Positions 55,408-63,993 of a DNA stretch of 64,000 bases are shown piece after piece. The stretch comes from Streptosporangium sandarakinum (lineage in GTDB: Bacteria > Actinomycetota > Actinomycetes > Streptosporangiales > Streptosporangiaceae), in NCBI RefSeq assembly GCF_013409935.1, contig NZ_JACCCO010000001.1, positions 2,480,001 to 2,544,000 on the forward strand, written 5' to 3'. The position numbers and the translations under genes are program-made. The notes beneath the pieces are model-generated. The model had not been told where the DNA came from, made no database searches, and was given only the letters and a program-made list of their open reading frames with translations. Numbering within the stretch: position 1 is the first letter of the stretch; the number at the start of each line of letters is the position of its first letter.

Positions 55408-58371
55408 TTGAGCGACCTCCGCAAGGTACGGGTCCTCGGACCCGTGGACGCAATGGTGGACGGAACGGCCCTGGAGATAACCGGCCGGCGTCAGCGCGTC
55501 GTTCTCGCGCTGCTCGCGCTGAACGCCGGCCGGGTCGTCCCGCTCGACCTCATGATCGACGCCGTCTGGGGCGAACGTCCCCCGGCGTCCGCGCGCAACC
55601 AGATAGCCATCTGCGTCACCCGGCTGCGCCGCGTCCTGCACGGCCCGGGTGAGCAGCTGGTGGCCGCCGTGCCACCGGGCTACCAGCTCCGCCCCGAGGC
55701 CGTCACCGTCGACCTGAACACGGCGGAGGAACTGGTCAGGGCCGGCCGCGCGGCCGCGGAGGAGAACGATCCCGCGACCGCGGCCGAACGGCTTCGGTCG
55801 GCCCTGGACCTGTGGCGCGGTGAGACCCTGTCCGGCCTCGACAGCGACATCATGAGCACCGAGGCCACCAGGCTGGAGGAGTGGCGGCTCGGCGTCATCG
55901 AGGAATACCTGGATCTGCGGCTGGTCCACGGCCTCGGCGGTGAGGTGATCACCGAACTCACCGACCTGGTCGGCCGCCACCCCTTCCGGGAGAGGCTCCG
56001 CGCCACGCTCATGCGGGCGCTGTGCGGGGCCGGCCGCCAGGCCGAGGCCCTCGACGTCTACCGCCAGGGCCGTAAGCTCCTGGCCGACGAGCTGGGGGTC
56101 GACCCGGGCCAGGAGCTCCGGCTCACCCACGACGCGATCCTCCGGGGCGAGCTGGCGGTGTCCCCCGCCCCGCGCCCGTCGATCCCCGTCGTCCCGGCGG
56201 CCCCGGTGACGGCCGCCCAGCTCCCGTCCAACGTCGCCGGATTCGTCGCCCGCGAGCGCGAACTGGCCGAGATGGACCGGGTCTTCGCCGAGAGCCGCGC
56301 CGCGGGCGTGCCCGCCTGCATCGTCGTGACCAGCATGGGCGGCGCGGGCAAGACCGGCCTGGCCGTACGGTGGGCCCACCGGGTGGCCGAGCACTTCCCC
56401 GACGGGCAGCTCTTCATCGACCTGCACGGCTACACCGCGCAGACCGAGCCGCTCACCCCGGAGGCGTCCCTCGACCGGTTCCTGCGCACCCTCGGGGTCC
56501 CCGGCGAGCGCGTGCCGGCCGGGCTGGAGGACCGCGAGGCGTTGCTGCGCAGCATGCTCGCCAACCGGCGCGTGCTGTTCGTGCTGGACAACGCGCGCAC
56601 CTCCGCGCAGGTCAGGCCGCTGCTGCCGGGCAGTCCCGGCTGCGCGGTCGTCATCACCACCCGCGACCAGCTCATCGACCTCGTGGTGCGTGAGGGCGCC
56701 CACCCGATGCGGCTGCCCACGCTGACCCCCGAGGAGTCCGCCGCCCTGCTCGGCACCATCGTCGGCCCCGAGCGGATCGCCGCCGACCCTTGCTCCACCG
56801 CCAGGCTCGCCGAGCTGTGCGACGGGCTGCCGCTCGCCCTGCGCATCGCGGGCGCCCGGCTCCTGGCCCGGCCGCACTGGACCCCGGCCAGCCTGGCCGC
56901 CCGGCTCGACGACGAGCAGCGCCGGCTCGCCGAGTTCAGTCACGGCGAGGTGGGGCTGCGGGCCGGCTTCTCGCTCAGCTACCAGGGGCTGAGCGGGCCG
57001 GCCGCGGAGCTGTTCCGGCGGCTGGGCCTGCTGCGAATGCCGGACTTCGCCGACTGGGTGACCGCGGCCCTGCTCGGCACCGGTCTCGGCCAGGCCCAGG
57101 TCTGCCTGGAGGAGCTGCTCGACGCCCAGCTCGTGCACACCGTGGGCCCGGACGCCTCGGGCCGCCTCCGGCACCGCATGCACGACCTGGTGCGGCTCTA
57201 CGCCAGGGAACGGGTGCTGGCCGAGGAGCCGGAGGAGTGCCGCAGCGGCGCGCTGGCCCGCGTACTCGGCCGCCTCCTCGCCCTGGCGCACGAGGCCAAC
57301 CGCCGGGAGCGGGGCGGCGACTTCACGATCATCCGGGGTGCGGGCGCCTACTGGGAGCCGCCGGACGGACTGGACGAGAACCTGCTCGCCATGCCGCTGG
57401 ACTGGCTGGAGTCCGAACGGCACACGCTGGTGGTCGGCGTGACGCAGGCGGCCGAGTCGGGATTCCCGGAGCTGTGCTGGGAGCTCGCGCTGGCCGGCGT
57501 CACGCTGTTCGAGGCCAGGGGCTACCTCGACGACTGGCGCCGGACGCACGAGCAGGCCATCGCCGCCGTACGGCGGAGCGGCGCGCTGCTCGGCGAGGCG
57601 GCCATGTCCTACAGTCTGGGCAGCCTGGAGCTGTACTACGGAGTGAAGTCCTCCCGGCTGCTCGACACGGCCCTGGAGCTGTTCGAGAAGGTGGGCGACG
57701 CGCACGGCAAGGCCCTGGCACAGCGCTACCTCGGGCTCTCGGAGCACTTCCGCGGTCACCACGCCGAGGCGCTCGCCCGCTACGAGGCCGCGCTGCCCGC
57801 GCTCCGGGACGCCGGCGACCGCGCGGCCGAGGCGCACGTCCTCGGCTGCATGGCGCAGATCGCGATCCTGCGCGGGGACTACGAGCTCGCGAGGACCAGG
57901 CTGCGGGAGGCCCTCGCCATCTGTGAGCGGGTCGGCTACCGGCGTGGCCAGGCCCAGGCGCTGTGGCGGCTGGGCGAGCTCCACCTGCGCAGCGGTGACG
58001 TCCGGCGGGCGGCGGCGGCGTTCGAGGAGGCCCTGGAACTGGTACGGCAGCGCCGCGACGCGCTGGGCGAGGCGTACATCCTGTGCGGGCTCGGTGAGAC
58101 GCAGATCCTGCAGGGGATGCTCGACCGCGGACGCGAGACCCTCTCCCGGGCCCGCCAGGTGGCGCAGGAGGCGGGACAGGCCGCGGCCCACGCCCGCGCC
58201 TGCTTCTCCCTGGCCCAGGCGATGATCGCCGGTGGGGACCCGGAGCGGGCCGTCGCCCTGCTGCGCGAGACCGCCGCCATCGCGGCCGACGACACCGCCC
58301 CCATCTGGGAGAAGCGCGCCCTGTCGGCCCTGGCGGATCTCGGCGCGCAGCCGGGCGACCTCGTCCCCTGA
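55408..58371 (+). CDS. AfsR/SARP family transcriptional regulator (SARP-BTAD, NB-ARC, TPR)
   Basis: A 987-residue regulator. Residues 5-95 are an OmpR-like winged HTH (VRVLGPVDAMVDGTALEITG, RNQIAICVTRLRRVL). Residues 100-245 are the BTAD helical domain. Residues 275-520 are an NB-ARC ATPase with P-loop MGGAGKTGLA and the hydrophobic-Asp segment VLFVLDNAR. A TPR array follows from about residue 730, with units such as ALFEKVGDAHGKALAQRYLG and AICERVGYRRGQAQALWRLG. Such proteins activate secondary-metabolite clusters, so this is a candidate activator of the neighbouring RiPP operon (inference from position). TTG 55408 is the start, supported by GGGGAG 5 bp upstream. Confidence 0.92.
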   Translation: MSDLRKVRVLGPVDAMVDGTALEITGRRQRVVLALLALNAGRVVPLDLMIDAVWGERPPASARNQIAICVTRLRRVLHGPGEQLVAAVPPGYQLRPEAVTVDLNTAEELVRAGRAAAEENDPATAAERLRSALDLWRGETLSGLDSDIMSTEATRLEEWRLGVIEEYLDLRLVHGLGGEVITELTDLVGRHPFRERLRATLMRALCGAGRQAEALDVYRQGRKLLADELGVDPGQELRLTHDAILRGELAVSPAPRPSIPVVPAAPVTAAQLPSNVAGFVARERELAEMDRVFAESRAAGVPACIVVTSMGGAGKTGLAVRWAHRVAEHFPDGQLFIDLHGYTAQTEPLTPEASLDRFLRTLGVPGERVPAGLEDREALLRSMLANRRVLFVLDNARTSAQVRPLLPGSPGCAVVITTRDQLIDLVVREGAHPMRLPTLTPEESAALLGTIVGPERIAADPCSTARLAELCDGLPLALRIAGARLLARPHWTPASLAARLDDEQRRLAEFSHGEVGLRAGFSLSYQGLSGPAAELFRRLGLLRMPDFADWVTAALLGTGLGQAQVCLEELLDAQLVHTVGPDASGRLRHRMHDLVRLYARERVLAEEPEECRSGALARVLGRLLALAHEANRRERGGDFTIIRGAGAYWEPPDGLDENLLAMPLDWLESERHTLVVGVTQAAESGFPELCWELALAGVTLFEARGYLDDWRRTHEQAIAAVRRSGALLGEAAMSYSLGSLELYYGVKSSRLLDTALELFEKVGDAHGKALAQRYLGLSEHFRGHHAEALARYEAALPALRDAGDRAAEAHVLGCMAQIAILRGDYELARTRLREALAICERVGYRRGQAQALWRLGELHLRSGDVRRAAAAFEEALELVRQRRDALGEAYILCGLGETQILQGMLDRGRETLSRARQVAQEAGQAAAHARACFSLAQAMIAGGDPERAVALLRETAAIAADDTAPIWEKRALSALADLGAQPGDLVP

Positions 58372-58372
58372 G

Positions 58373-58594
58373 TCATCCCCACATGTCGCCGCCGCTCCAG
58401 CCCCCGCTGGGGCCGCCGTGACCGTTGCCGCCGTTGTGGCCGGGACCGGGGCCGTTGCCGGGCTCCTGGCCCTGGTCGCAGGACACCGGGACGCACTCGC
58501 CGCCGGCCGGTCCCTGAGCGGCCTCCGCCGCCACCGGGCCGAGGATCAGGCCGCAGATCACCAGAGCCAGCATCGTCTTGGCCTCGCGCTTCAT
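58373..58594 (-). CDS. Small secreted Gly/His-rich peptide with two cysteines
   Basis: A 73-residue peptide: a Sec-type signal (KREAKTMLALVICGLILGPV, cleavage near AAEA), then GGECVPVSCDQG with two Cys, then a Gly/Pro/Asn/His-rich tail ending SGGDMWG. ATG 58594 has GAGG upstream. It converges 1 bp from the SARP stop and lies beyond a strong terminator of the RiPP operon, so it is probably its own transcript. It could be an ordinary exported peptide, or less likely a substrate of the RiPP enzymes, since the core has few Ser/Thr residues. No known family recognised. Confidence 0.6.
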   Translation of the reverse strand: MKREAKTMLALVICGLILGPVAAEAAQGPAGGECVPVSCDQGQEPGNGPGPGHNGGNGHGGPSGGWSGGDMWG

Positions 58595-58819
58595 GTCGAC
58601 TTCCTCATCTCCGTAGCGTCCGCTTGACACCTCCAGACACTAGGGGCCGCCTATTTCCCGCCAATTTCTTCGCGCTGTTCTCCCTGCTCACGGCCACGGA
58701 GCCGACCCCTTCCCCGCGCGGCGGACCTCGCGGAGAACGGCCGGGCACGGAACGGCGCGGGGAGGCGGGACGGCCGGGCACAGGACAGCGGGCACGGGCC
58801 GGCCGGGCATAGGACGGCC

Positions 58820-58882
58820 GGGCGCGGAGCGGAAAACAGCGGGCGCGGAGCGGAAAACAGCGGGCGCGGAGCGGAAAACGGC
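58820..58882. repeat. Three 21-bp direct repeats
   Basis: gggcgcggagcggaaaacag plus c occurs at 58820-58840 and 58841-58861, and with one change at 58862-58882. The last copy runs directly into the terminator stem. Confidence 0.93.
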
Positions 58883-58925
58883 GGGGGCCCGCGTCCCGGA
58901 TCGTCCGGGACGCGGGCCCCCGCCG
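58879..58925 (-). terminator. 22-bp perfect hairpin ending the RiPP operon
   Basis: Arms 58879-58900 and 58904-58925 are fully complementary, with a 3-nt tcg loop. It starts 24 bp after the stop of the small membrane protein gene and should terminate the minus-strand operon. Confidence 0.85.
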
Positions 58926-58948
58926 GGGCGCCGGGCGGCGGGGCGCCC

Positions 58949-59311
58949 TCAGGCACGCCCCTGCCGCAGCGCGACGGCCACCAGCACGGCGGCGGCGAGC
59001 GCGCCCACCACCGTCCACACCCACCAGTGGCCGGCGCCCGCGATCCGGACCGCGGCGATCATGACCGCCGCGAAGGCGACCGCGACACCGCCGATCCAGG
59101 CGGGCGACGTCCGCCGCCGCGCCCCCGTCCGCCCGCGCGCGGCCATCGCCGCCTGGACGCATCCCACGACGAGCACCGCCACCCCCGCGCCGAGGATCCA
59201 CGCGGCATCCCGGACCACGGTCATGCCGACGCCCATGATCAGCGTTCCGGCGGCGGCGATGAGCAGGCCCCGGCGGATCCCCGCGGACCGCCCTGTCACG
59301 ACGTTCGTCAT
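58949..59311 (-). CDS. Small four-helix membrane protein of the RiPP operon
   Basis: A 120-residue protein with a short cytosolic N-terminus and four hydrophobic helices in two pairs (GLLIAAAGTLIMGVGMTVV, ILGAGVAVLVVGCVQAAMAA, then GGVAVAFAAVMIAAVRIAG and VWTVVGALAAAVLVAVAL). A basic loop (RGRTGARRRTS) joins the pairs. ATG 59311 overlaps the LanB-C stop by 4 bp and has GAAGGAGAG upstream, so it is translationally coupled to the modification enzymes. It could be an immunity or export helper; I recognise no family. Longer upstream starts are not supported. Confidence 0.75.
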   Translation of the reverse strand: MTNVVTGRSAGIRRGLLIAAAGTLIMGVGMTVVRDAAWILGAGVAVLVVGCVQAAMAARGRTGARRRTSPAWIGGVAVAFAAVMIAAVRIAGAGHWWVWTVVGALAAAVLVAVALRQGRA

Positions 59312-60324
59312 TGCTCTCTCCTTCGAATGCTGACTGTCGCACTGCCGGTTGTTCCAGTGCCGGTTGCTCCACTGCCGGCTGACGATCCGGAAGAGGTCTC
59401 CGCCGGTGACCCGGCCGCGATGACGCCGAGGAAGGCCTCCTCCCGGGGAAGGAAGCCCAGCCTGTTCATCATCATGTGCGCCTGGTGGAAAACAAGGTGC
59501 TGCGGAGTGAGACCTATGCGCATGCGGTGGGCCCGCACCAGGGAGTCGTCGATCACCTGGCCCCAGCGGCGCAGCCAGGGATCGACCGAGCTGTCGCCGC
59601 ACAGCTCCCCGGTGATCGAACGGACCCGGTGCGGGTCCCGTTCGGCGTGCAGCCGGAGCTGCGCCTGCAGCTCCGGGGCGTGCCTGGCCAGGTCAGCCGT
59701 CCACCAGGCCAGGTGCCGGTGCCAGTAGCGGTCCCAGCTCACGTTGAGCCGGCGCCGGTCCGCCGGGGGCATCACCGGCTCCGGGCCGAGATCCCCCGGC
59801 CGGCCCTCCAGCATCGCCCGGACCGCCTCGCGCAGCAGGAGCACCGCGAGCGCCGCCCGTTCGGGGATCTTGCCGAACCGGGCGGTCGCCCAGATGGCGA
59901 GGTCGCTGGAGAACTCGAAGACGCGCTCCGCCAGCTCCACGCCGGGCGCTCCGCCGTACTTGCCGTACTCCGGCTCGTACAGCGCCGAGGCCAGGCCCGT
60001 TCCGGAGTCGCCCAGCATGCGGCGCATGGGGAACGGCGCCAGCCAGCCCGGATCCGCCCCGGTACCGGCCACCACCGCGTCGGCGTGGCGCTGCACCCTG
60101 GCCAGCGAACGGTGCATCCGGTCCACGGTCTCCCGGGGACCGAACACCCGTACCCGCAGGTGGGGTCCGGAGGGATCGGTGTAGCGGATGAAGAACCAGC
60201 GGAACGCGCCGTGCGCCCGCGCCTCGGCGACCAGCGGCGGCAGGACCTCGCTGACCAGCACGTCGCTCGCGGCGAACCCGCCGGTGTACAGGCGGACGAA
60301 CCACCACTCGGGCACGTCGAACAT
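59308..60324 (-). CDS. Thiopeptide-type bacteriocin biosynthesis protein (LanB C-terminal elimination domain)
   Basis: A 338-residue stand-alone SpaB_C/Lant_dehydr_C domain. It starts EWWFVRLYTGGFAASDVLVS, then has FRWFFIRYTDPSGPHLRVRV, the characteristic Arg-rich strand of the glutamate-eliminating half of tRNA-dependent dehydratases, and RSITGELCGDSSVDPWLR. It should remove glutamate from glutamylated Ser/Thr, leaving dehydroalanine or dehydrobutyrine. ATG 60324 lies 4 bp after the LanB-N stop with a GGGGAGG site, so the two halves are translated together. The C-terminal 30 residues are a Ser/Thr/Gly tail. Confidence 0.9.
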   Translation of the reverse strand: MFDVPEWWFVRLYTGGFAASDVLVSEVLPPLVAEARAHGAFRWFFIRYTDPSGPHLRVRVFGPRETVDRMHRSLARVQRHADAVVAGTGADPGWLAPFPMRRMLGDSGTGLASALYEPEYGKYGGAPGVELAERVFEFSSDLAIWATARFGKIPERAALAVLLLREAVRAMLEGRPGDLGPEPVMPPADRRRLNVSWDRYWHRHLAWWTADLARHAPELQAQLRLHAERDPHRVRSITGELCGDSSVDPWLRRWGQVIDDSLVRAHRMRIGLTPQHLVFHQAHMMMNRLGFLPREEAFLGVIAAGSPAETSSGSSAGSGATGTGTTGSATVSIRRREQ

Positions 60325-60328
60325 CGGG

Positions 60329-62917
60329 TCACCCCTCCCCGGACCGGGGCGGGATCGGGGGCCGGGTCCACCGGACGAACGACACGTGCTCGGCCGCGTG
60401 CGCCCGCCCGCCGGGGCCGGGCAGCCAGTGGCCGTCGCGGCCCGGCAGGGACTCGGCCAGCGACATCGCCACCACCCCGGTGACGTCCAGACCGGCCGCG
60501 GCGTGCAGCGAGTGCGGGCTGCGGAAGCTGAGCGGGACCGGCTTGCGCTTGCCGTGCTCCAGTGAGATGCCGGGCGTCTCCAGCGAGACGAACACCTCCT
60601 CGGGGATGCCGTGCCGGCGCCGCCACCGGTCGGCGCGCAGGAAGTAGGCGTCCGGGGACTCCCCCTTGTCCGGGCGGGGGAAGGACTCCGGGCGGAGCCG
60701 CCAGGCGGCCCTGCGCGTCACGACCCGTCCGAAGCCCTCGCGCCCGACCCGCTCGACCTCCCCCACCGGTTCGGTGACCGGCTCCGACGGGCCGCGGGTG
60801 CAGGCCATCCGCGCCCCCAGCACCCACGGGTCCCCGATGACCATCAGGTAACGCGCCGGGCCCAGCACCATGTGCGCGGGCACCACGCCGAGGTAGACCG
60901 GGGCGACCGGGTCGCCCTGGGCGTCCAGGAGGTTCAGCGTGCCGGTCGCGGCGTCGTGGACCACCGACAGCTCGCTCACCGCGACGGAGTCCCCCGGGTC
61001 GGCGTGCGGCGTCTCGCTGGGCCAGGTGAGCGCGGGCATGGCGCCCGCGCAGGAGTACTGCAGCCCGTTGACGTCGGCGGAGATGACCAGCTCACGCGGC
61101 CGGGCCCGGGGGAAGTTGCCGCCCACCCAGGCGCGCAGCCGCCCGGCCAGCCCGTCCGGGCCGTCCAGGGTGGCGCGGAACCGCGACACCAGGCCGCCGG
61201 AGCCCGCGTTGAACTGGTTGACCACCAGCAGGTGCCCGCCCGCGCCGGCCGCCTCCGGGGTGGGGGCCGCGACCTGGTAGGCGACGGCGGCGGTGGGCGG
61301 CGCCGAGCTGGGGCCGACGGGCAGCCAGGCACGGTCGGTGGGCCGGCCCCTGGTGCGCGCGTCCGCGCGGACCGCCGCGAACAGCCGCCGCGTCAGGTCC
61401 GGGATGTTGGAGACCTCCATGCAGAACCGCAGGGCGTCCGGGCAGCGGCCGCCCGCGCCGTACCGTTCGACGAAGATCTCGACGAGCATGTCGTACAGGT
61501 GACTGCGGAAGATCATCGGACGCATCCGGCGGGCGAGCTCCCGCAGGTCGGCGGAGACGTGCTCGCCCAGGCCGGGGACGTCGGCGACCGCCTCGGCGTC
61601 GTCGTACACGGCGAACCCGGTCCGCTCGGCGGGGACGCCGAGGCGGCCGAGGGCGTCGGTGGCGCGCGTGGCCATCGACTCCAGCGTCCGCACCCGCCGC
61701 TCGCCGTCCTGCCCGGCCAGGGCGACGGCGTCGGCGTGCAGCTCGCGCAGCTCGCGGGCGGTCCGCGCGGCGTACTCGGTGCCGACGCGGCGAACGCACT
61801 CGGCCAGGGCGAGCATCGGGGCGCGGTCGCCGCGGGGCCACGGCGCCACGACGCGCAGCATCCCGGCGTCCAGCAGGCGCTGCAGCGCGGCGAACGGGTC
61901 CTCGCCGCCCAGCCTGATGAGGTACTCGGCGGCGCCCGCCCGGCCGACGCCGGCCAGCGACCGGATGATCGCCTGGTAGACGGTGACGTCCACCATCTCG
62001 TCGGTCCGCCACGCGAAGGCGTCACCGATCCGGTACGCCGAGACCAGCGCCCGGGGCTCGCCGTCGATCGTCCGGAGCGCCCCCATCGGCTCCAGCTCGA
62101 ACGCGGTCACCAGGCGCTCGTCGCGGACCAGCGCCTGCAGCCAGGCGAAGACGTGGGTCTGCGACAGAGCGGTGGCGCTGCGGCCCGTGCTCGGCCTGCC
62201 GTGCAGGCCGACGCCGGTGAAGGTGGAGAAGGGGCTGGTCTTACGGGCGGCGCGGGCGGCGTAGGACAGCACCGAACGCGACGCCTTGCCGCCCGGCCGC
62301 AGGTCCGTCAGGTCCACGTGCCGCAGCAGGCCGGCGCTGGCGTGCGCGATGCCGGTGGACAGCGCGGACTCGGCGAGCAGCGCGCCCAGCCGCCGCCCGG
62401 CCCCCGCGGTCTCCTCCTCGTAGACGGCGGGCAGCCGGCCGAGCAGGTCCGCGCGGGTGCGGGCCGCCGCGCTCCAGCGACGGAACAGCGAGGCGTCGTC
62501 GCCGTCCAGCTCGGCGGCGATGCGGCCGAGGTCCTCCGCACCGGCCCCGGGCCGCCTGTCGCCGTGCGTGGCGCGCCTGACCTTCAGCACCAGCCGCCGC
62601 AGCGCGGGGTCGTGGTCCAGGCGGGGCACGAGCCGGTAGAGGACGTCGCTGACCGGGTCGGCCAGCCCGGCGAGGATCTCCTCGGCCGCGGCGGTCTCGT
62701 CCAGCAGCCGCCCGGTCTCCACCAGGTCGAGGTCGGCCGCGGCGGCGGGCAGCCCGCTCACCCGGTCGATCCGCAGGTCACCCACCTCGCCGTCCGCCAG
62801 GGCGTGGGCGGCGCGCTCGCCGTCCGCCAGGGCGGGGGCCACGTGCCCGGCGTCCGGCGGGACGGGCGCGGCGTGCTCGCCGTCCGGCCGGGCGGGAGGC
62901 GGGAGGATCACGGTCAT
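60329..62917 (-). CDS. Lantibiotic dehydratase, N-terminal glutamylation domain (split LanB)
   Basis: An 862-residue LanB-N protein. It has the family hallmark AARKTSPFSTFTGVGL (about residues 220-235) and the later VNQFNAGSGGLVSRFRATLD and VRWTRPP near the C-terminus. The family uses glutamyl-tRNA to esterify Ser/Thr in a precursor peptide, and the separate downstream protein carries the elimination step, as in thiopeptide and goadsporin systems. The N-terminal 45 residues contain an ALADGE repeat. ATG 62917 overlaps the upstream stop (TGATG). No LanC cyclase or precursor gene precedes it in the window. Confidence 0.92.
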   Translation of the reverse strand: MTVILPPPARPDGEHAAPVPPDAGHVAPALADGERAAHALADGEVGDLRIDRVSGLPAAAADLDLVETGRLLDETAAAEEILAGLADPVSDVLYRLVPRLDHDPALRRLVLKVRRATHGDRRPGAGAEDLGRIAAELDGDDASLFRRWSAAARTRADLLGRLPAVYEEETAGAGRRLGALLAESALSTGIAHASAGLLRHVDLTDLRPGGKASRSVLSYAARAARKTSPFSTFTGVGLHGRPSTGRSATALSQTHVFAWLQALVRDERLVTAFELEPMGALRTIDGEPRALVSAYRIGDAFAWRTDEMVDVTVYQAIIRSLAGVGRAGAAEYLIRLGGEDPFAALQRLLDAGMLRVVAPWPRGDRAPMLALAECVRRVGTEYAARTARELRELHADAVALAGQDGERRVRTLESMATRATDALGRLGVPAERTGFAVYDDAEAVADVPGLGEHVSADLRELARRMRPMIFRSHLYDMLVEIFVERYGAGGRCPDALRFCMEVSNIPDLTRRLFAAVRADARTRGRPTDRAWLPVGPSSAPPTAAVAYQVAAPTPEAAGAGGHLLVVNQFNAGSGGLVSRFRATLDGPDGLAGRLRAWVGGNFPRARPRELVISADVNGLQYSCAGAMPALTWPSETPHADPGDSVAVSELSVVHDAATGTLNLLDAQGDPVAPVYLGVVPAHMVLGPARYLMVIGDPWVLGARMACTRGPSEPVTEPVGEVERVGREGFGRVVTRRAAWRLRPESFPRPDKGESPDAYFLRADRWRRRHGIPEEVFVSLETPGISLEHGKRKPVPLSFRSPHSLHAAAGLDVTGVVAMSLAESLPGRDGHWLPGPGGRAHAAEHVSFVRWTRPPIPPRSGEG

Positions 62918-63993
62918 CAGACGATCCCTCCGATCATGTTCCACAGGTTCCGCAGCACCAGTACGGCCAGGCCCACCGCGTACAGCAGGCACAGGGCGCC
63001 GAACAGCAGGTATCCCGCCCGCCTCCAGCGGCCCAGCGCGTGCATACCGGACGGGAGCGGCGAGCGCAGCGCCACGTGGGCCAGGTAGGCGAAGGCCCGG
63101 CCGCGGAGGTTGACCGCGCCGCTCGCGGCCGTGATGGCGTGGTAGCCGTCGGAGGGCAGCAGCGGGTTGAGGTTGACCACGGTCAGCATGGTCTGCAGGA
63201 CCAGCAGCACGTAGGCGATGTCGCCCACCTGCCCCGGGACGGTCAGCGCGACGACGCCGGCGGCGCCGTACCAGACCTGGTCGTTCAGCGGACCGGCCAG
63301 GGCGATCATCACCCGGCCGCCGCGGCTCCTGACCCGGTAGGCGTCGGTCCGGTCGACGTAGGCGACCGGCATGAAGTAGAGCATCAGGCCGATCCCCGCC
63401 TCCCTGATGGGGGCGCGGAGATACTGGCAGACCAGCGCGTGCGCGGCCTCGTGGAAGATCACCTGGACGATCAGGATCGGCATGGCCGTCCACCACAGCG
63501 CGGGGTAGCCGTGGCCGGCCGGGTGGAGCAGCGCGTACAGGCCGACGACCATGCCGGCGAGCGCCGTCGCCAGCACCGCGGCGTTGAGCACCCGGACGGG
63601 GAGCCGCCGCAGCAGCGTGGCGAGCGGTTCCATGACGTGCCCGACACGGCCGGTGAGCTTGAGTCTGGGCATGTGCTCGCGGAGCGAGAATTTCATGATC
63701 TTCGATCTGCGGTCCGGCTCGCGCGGCTCGACGGTCAGCACGCCCGCCTGCCGCAGGTCGTCGAGGAAGGCGCCGACGCGGGCGCGGGCCGTCTCCCGGT
63801 CGTCCCGGTGGGCGGTGAGCCGGTCGAGGATCGCCCCGCCCGTGTTGCTGCCGTCGAGCAGGTCGAGCATGCGGACGCCGGCGGGGGTGAGGGCGAGGTA
63901 GCGCCCGGTGGCGGAGTTGTACAGGAGCGGCCGGTCGTCGATACCGGTGATCACCTCGACGTCCGGCCTGATCTGCAGCGGAACGGAGACCAT
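62917..63993 (-). CDS. PqqD-like RiPP recognition domain fused to a site-2 (M50) metalloprotease
   Basis: A 358-residue protein at the window edge. Residues 10-95 look like a PqqD-type winged-helix RiPP recognition element (PLLYNSATGRYLALTPAGVR, then AFLDDLRQAGVLTVEP). The rest is a polytopic M50 protease with the zinc motif HEAAHAL (about residues 179-185) and the second S2P motif NLNPLLPSDG (about residues 273-282), plus about six membrane helices. It could bind a leader peptide and cleave it in or at the membrane. ATG 63993 is the last in-frame start before the edge, so a longer N-terminus is possible. Stop and next start overlap (TGATG). Confidence 0.82.
   Translation of the reverse strand: MVSVPLQIRPDVEVITGIDDRPLLYNSATGRYLALTPAGVRMLDLLDGSNTGGAILDRLTAHRDDRETARARVGAFLDDLRQAGVLTVEPREPDRRSKIMKFSLREHMPRLKLTGRVGHVMEPLATLLRRLPVRVLNAAVLATALAGMVVGLYALLHPAGHGYPALWWTAMPILIVQVIFHEAAHALVCQYLRAPIREAGIGLMLYFMPVAYVDRTDAYRVRSRGGRVMIALAGPLNDQVWYGAAGVVALTVPGQVGDIAYVLLVLQTMLTVVNLNPLLPSDGYHAITAASGAVNLRGRAFAYLAHVALRSPLPSGMHALGRWRRAGYLLFGALCLLYAVGLAVLVLRNLWNMIGGIV

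Larger units (their letters stand above)
58595..58948. other. 354-bp intergenic region: repeats and operon terminator
   Basis: It contains degenerate gacggccgggca-type repeats (about 58765-58820), three 21-bp direct repeats and the 22-bp terminator hairpin. The end next to the peptide gene should hold its promoter. No gene is supported. Confidence 0.65.

Noticed and set aside
58949-59602. Longer start for the small RiPP-operon membrane protein
   Set aside because: The extension would lie out of frame inside LanB-C. ATG 59311 has a clear GGAG site and a 4-bp stop/start overlap.
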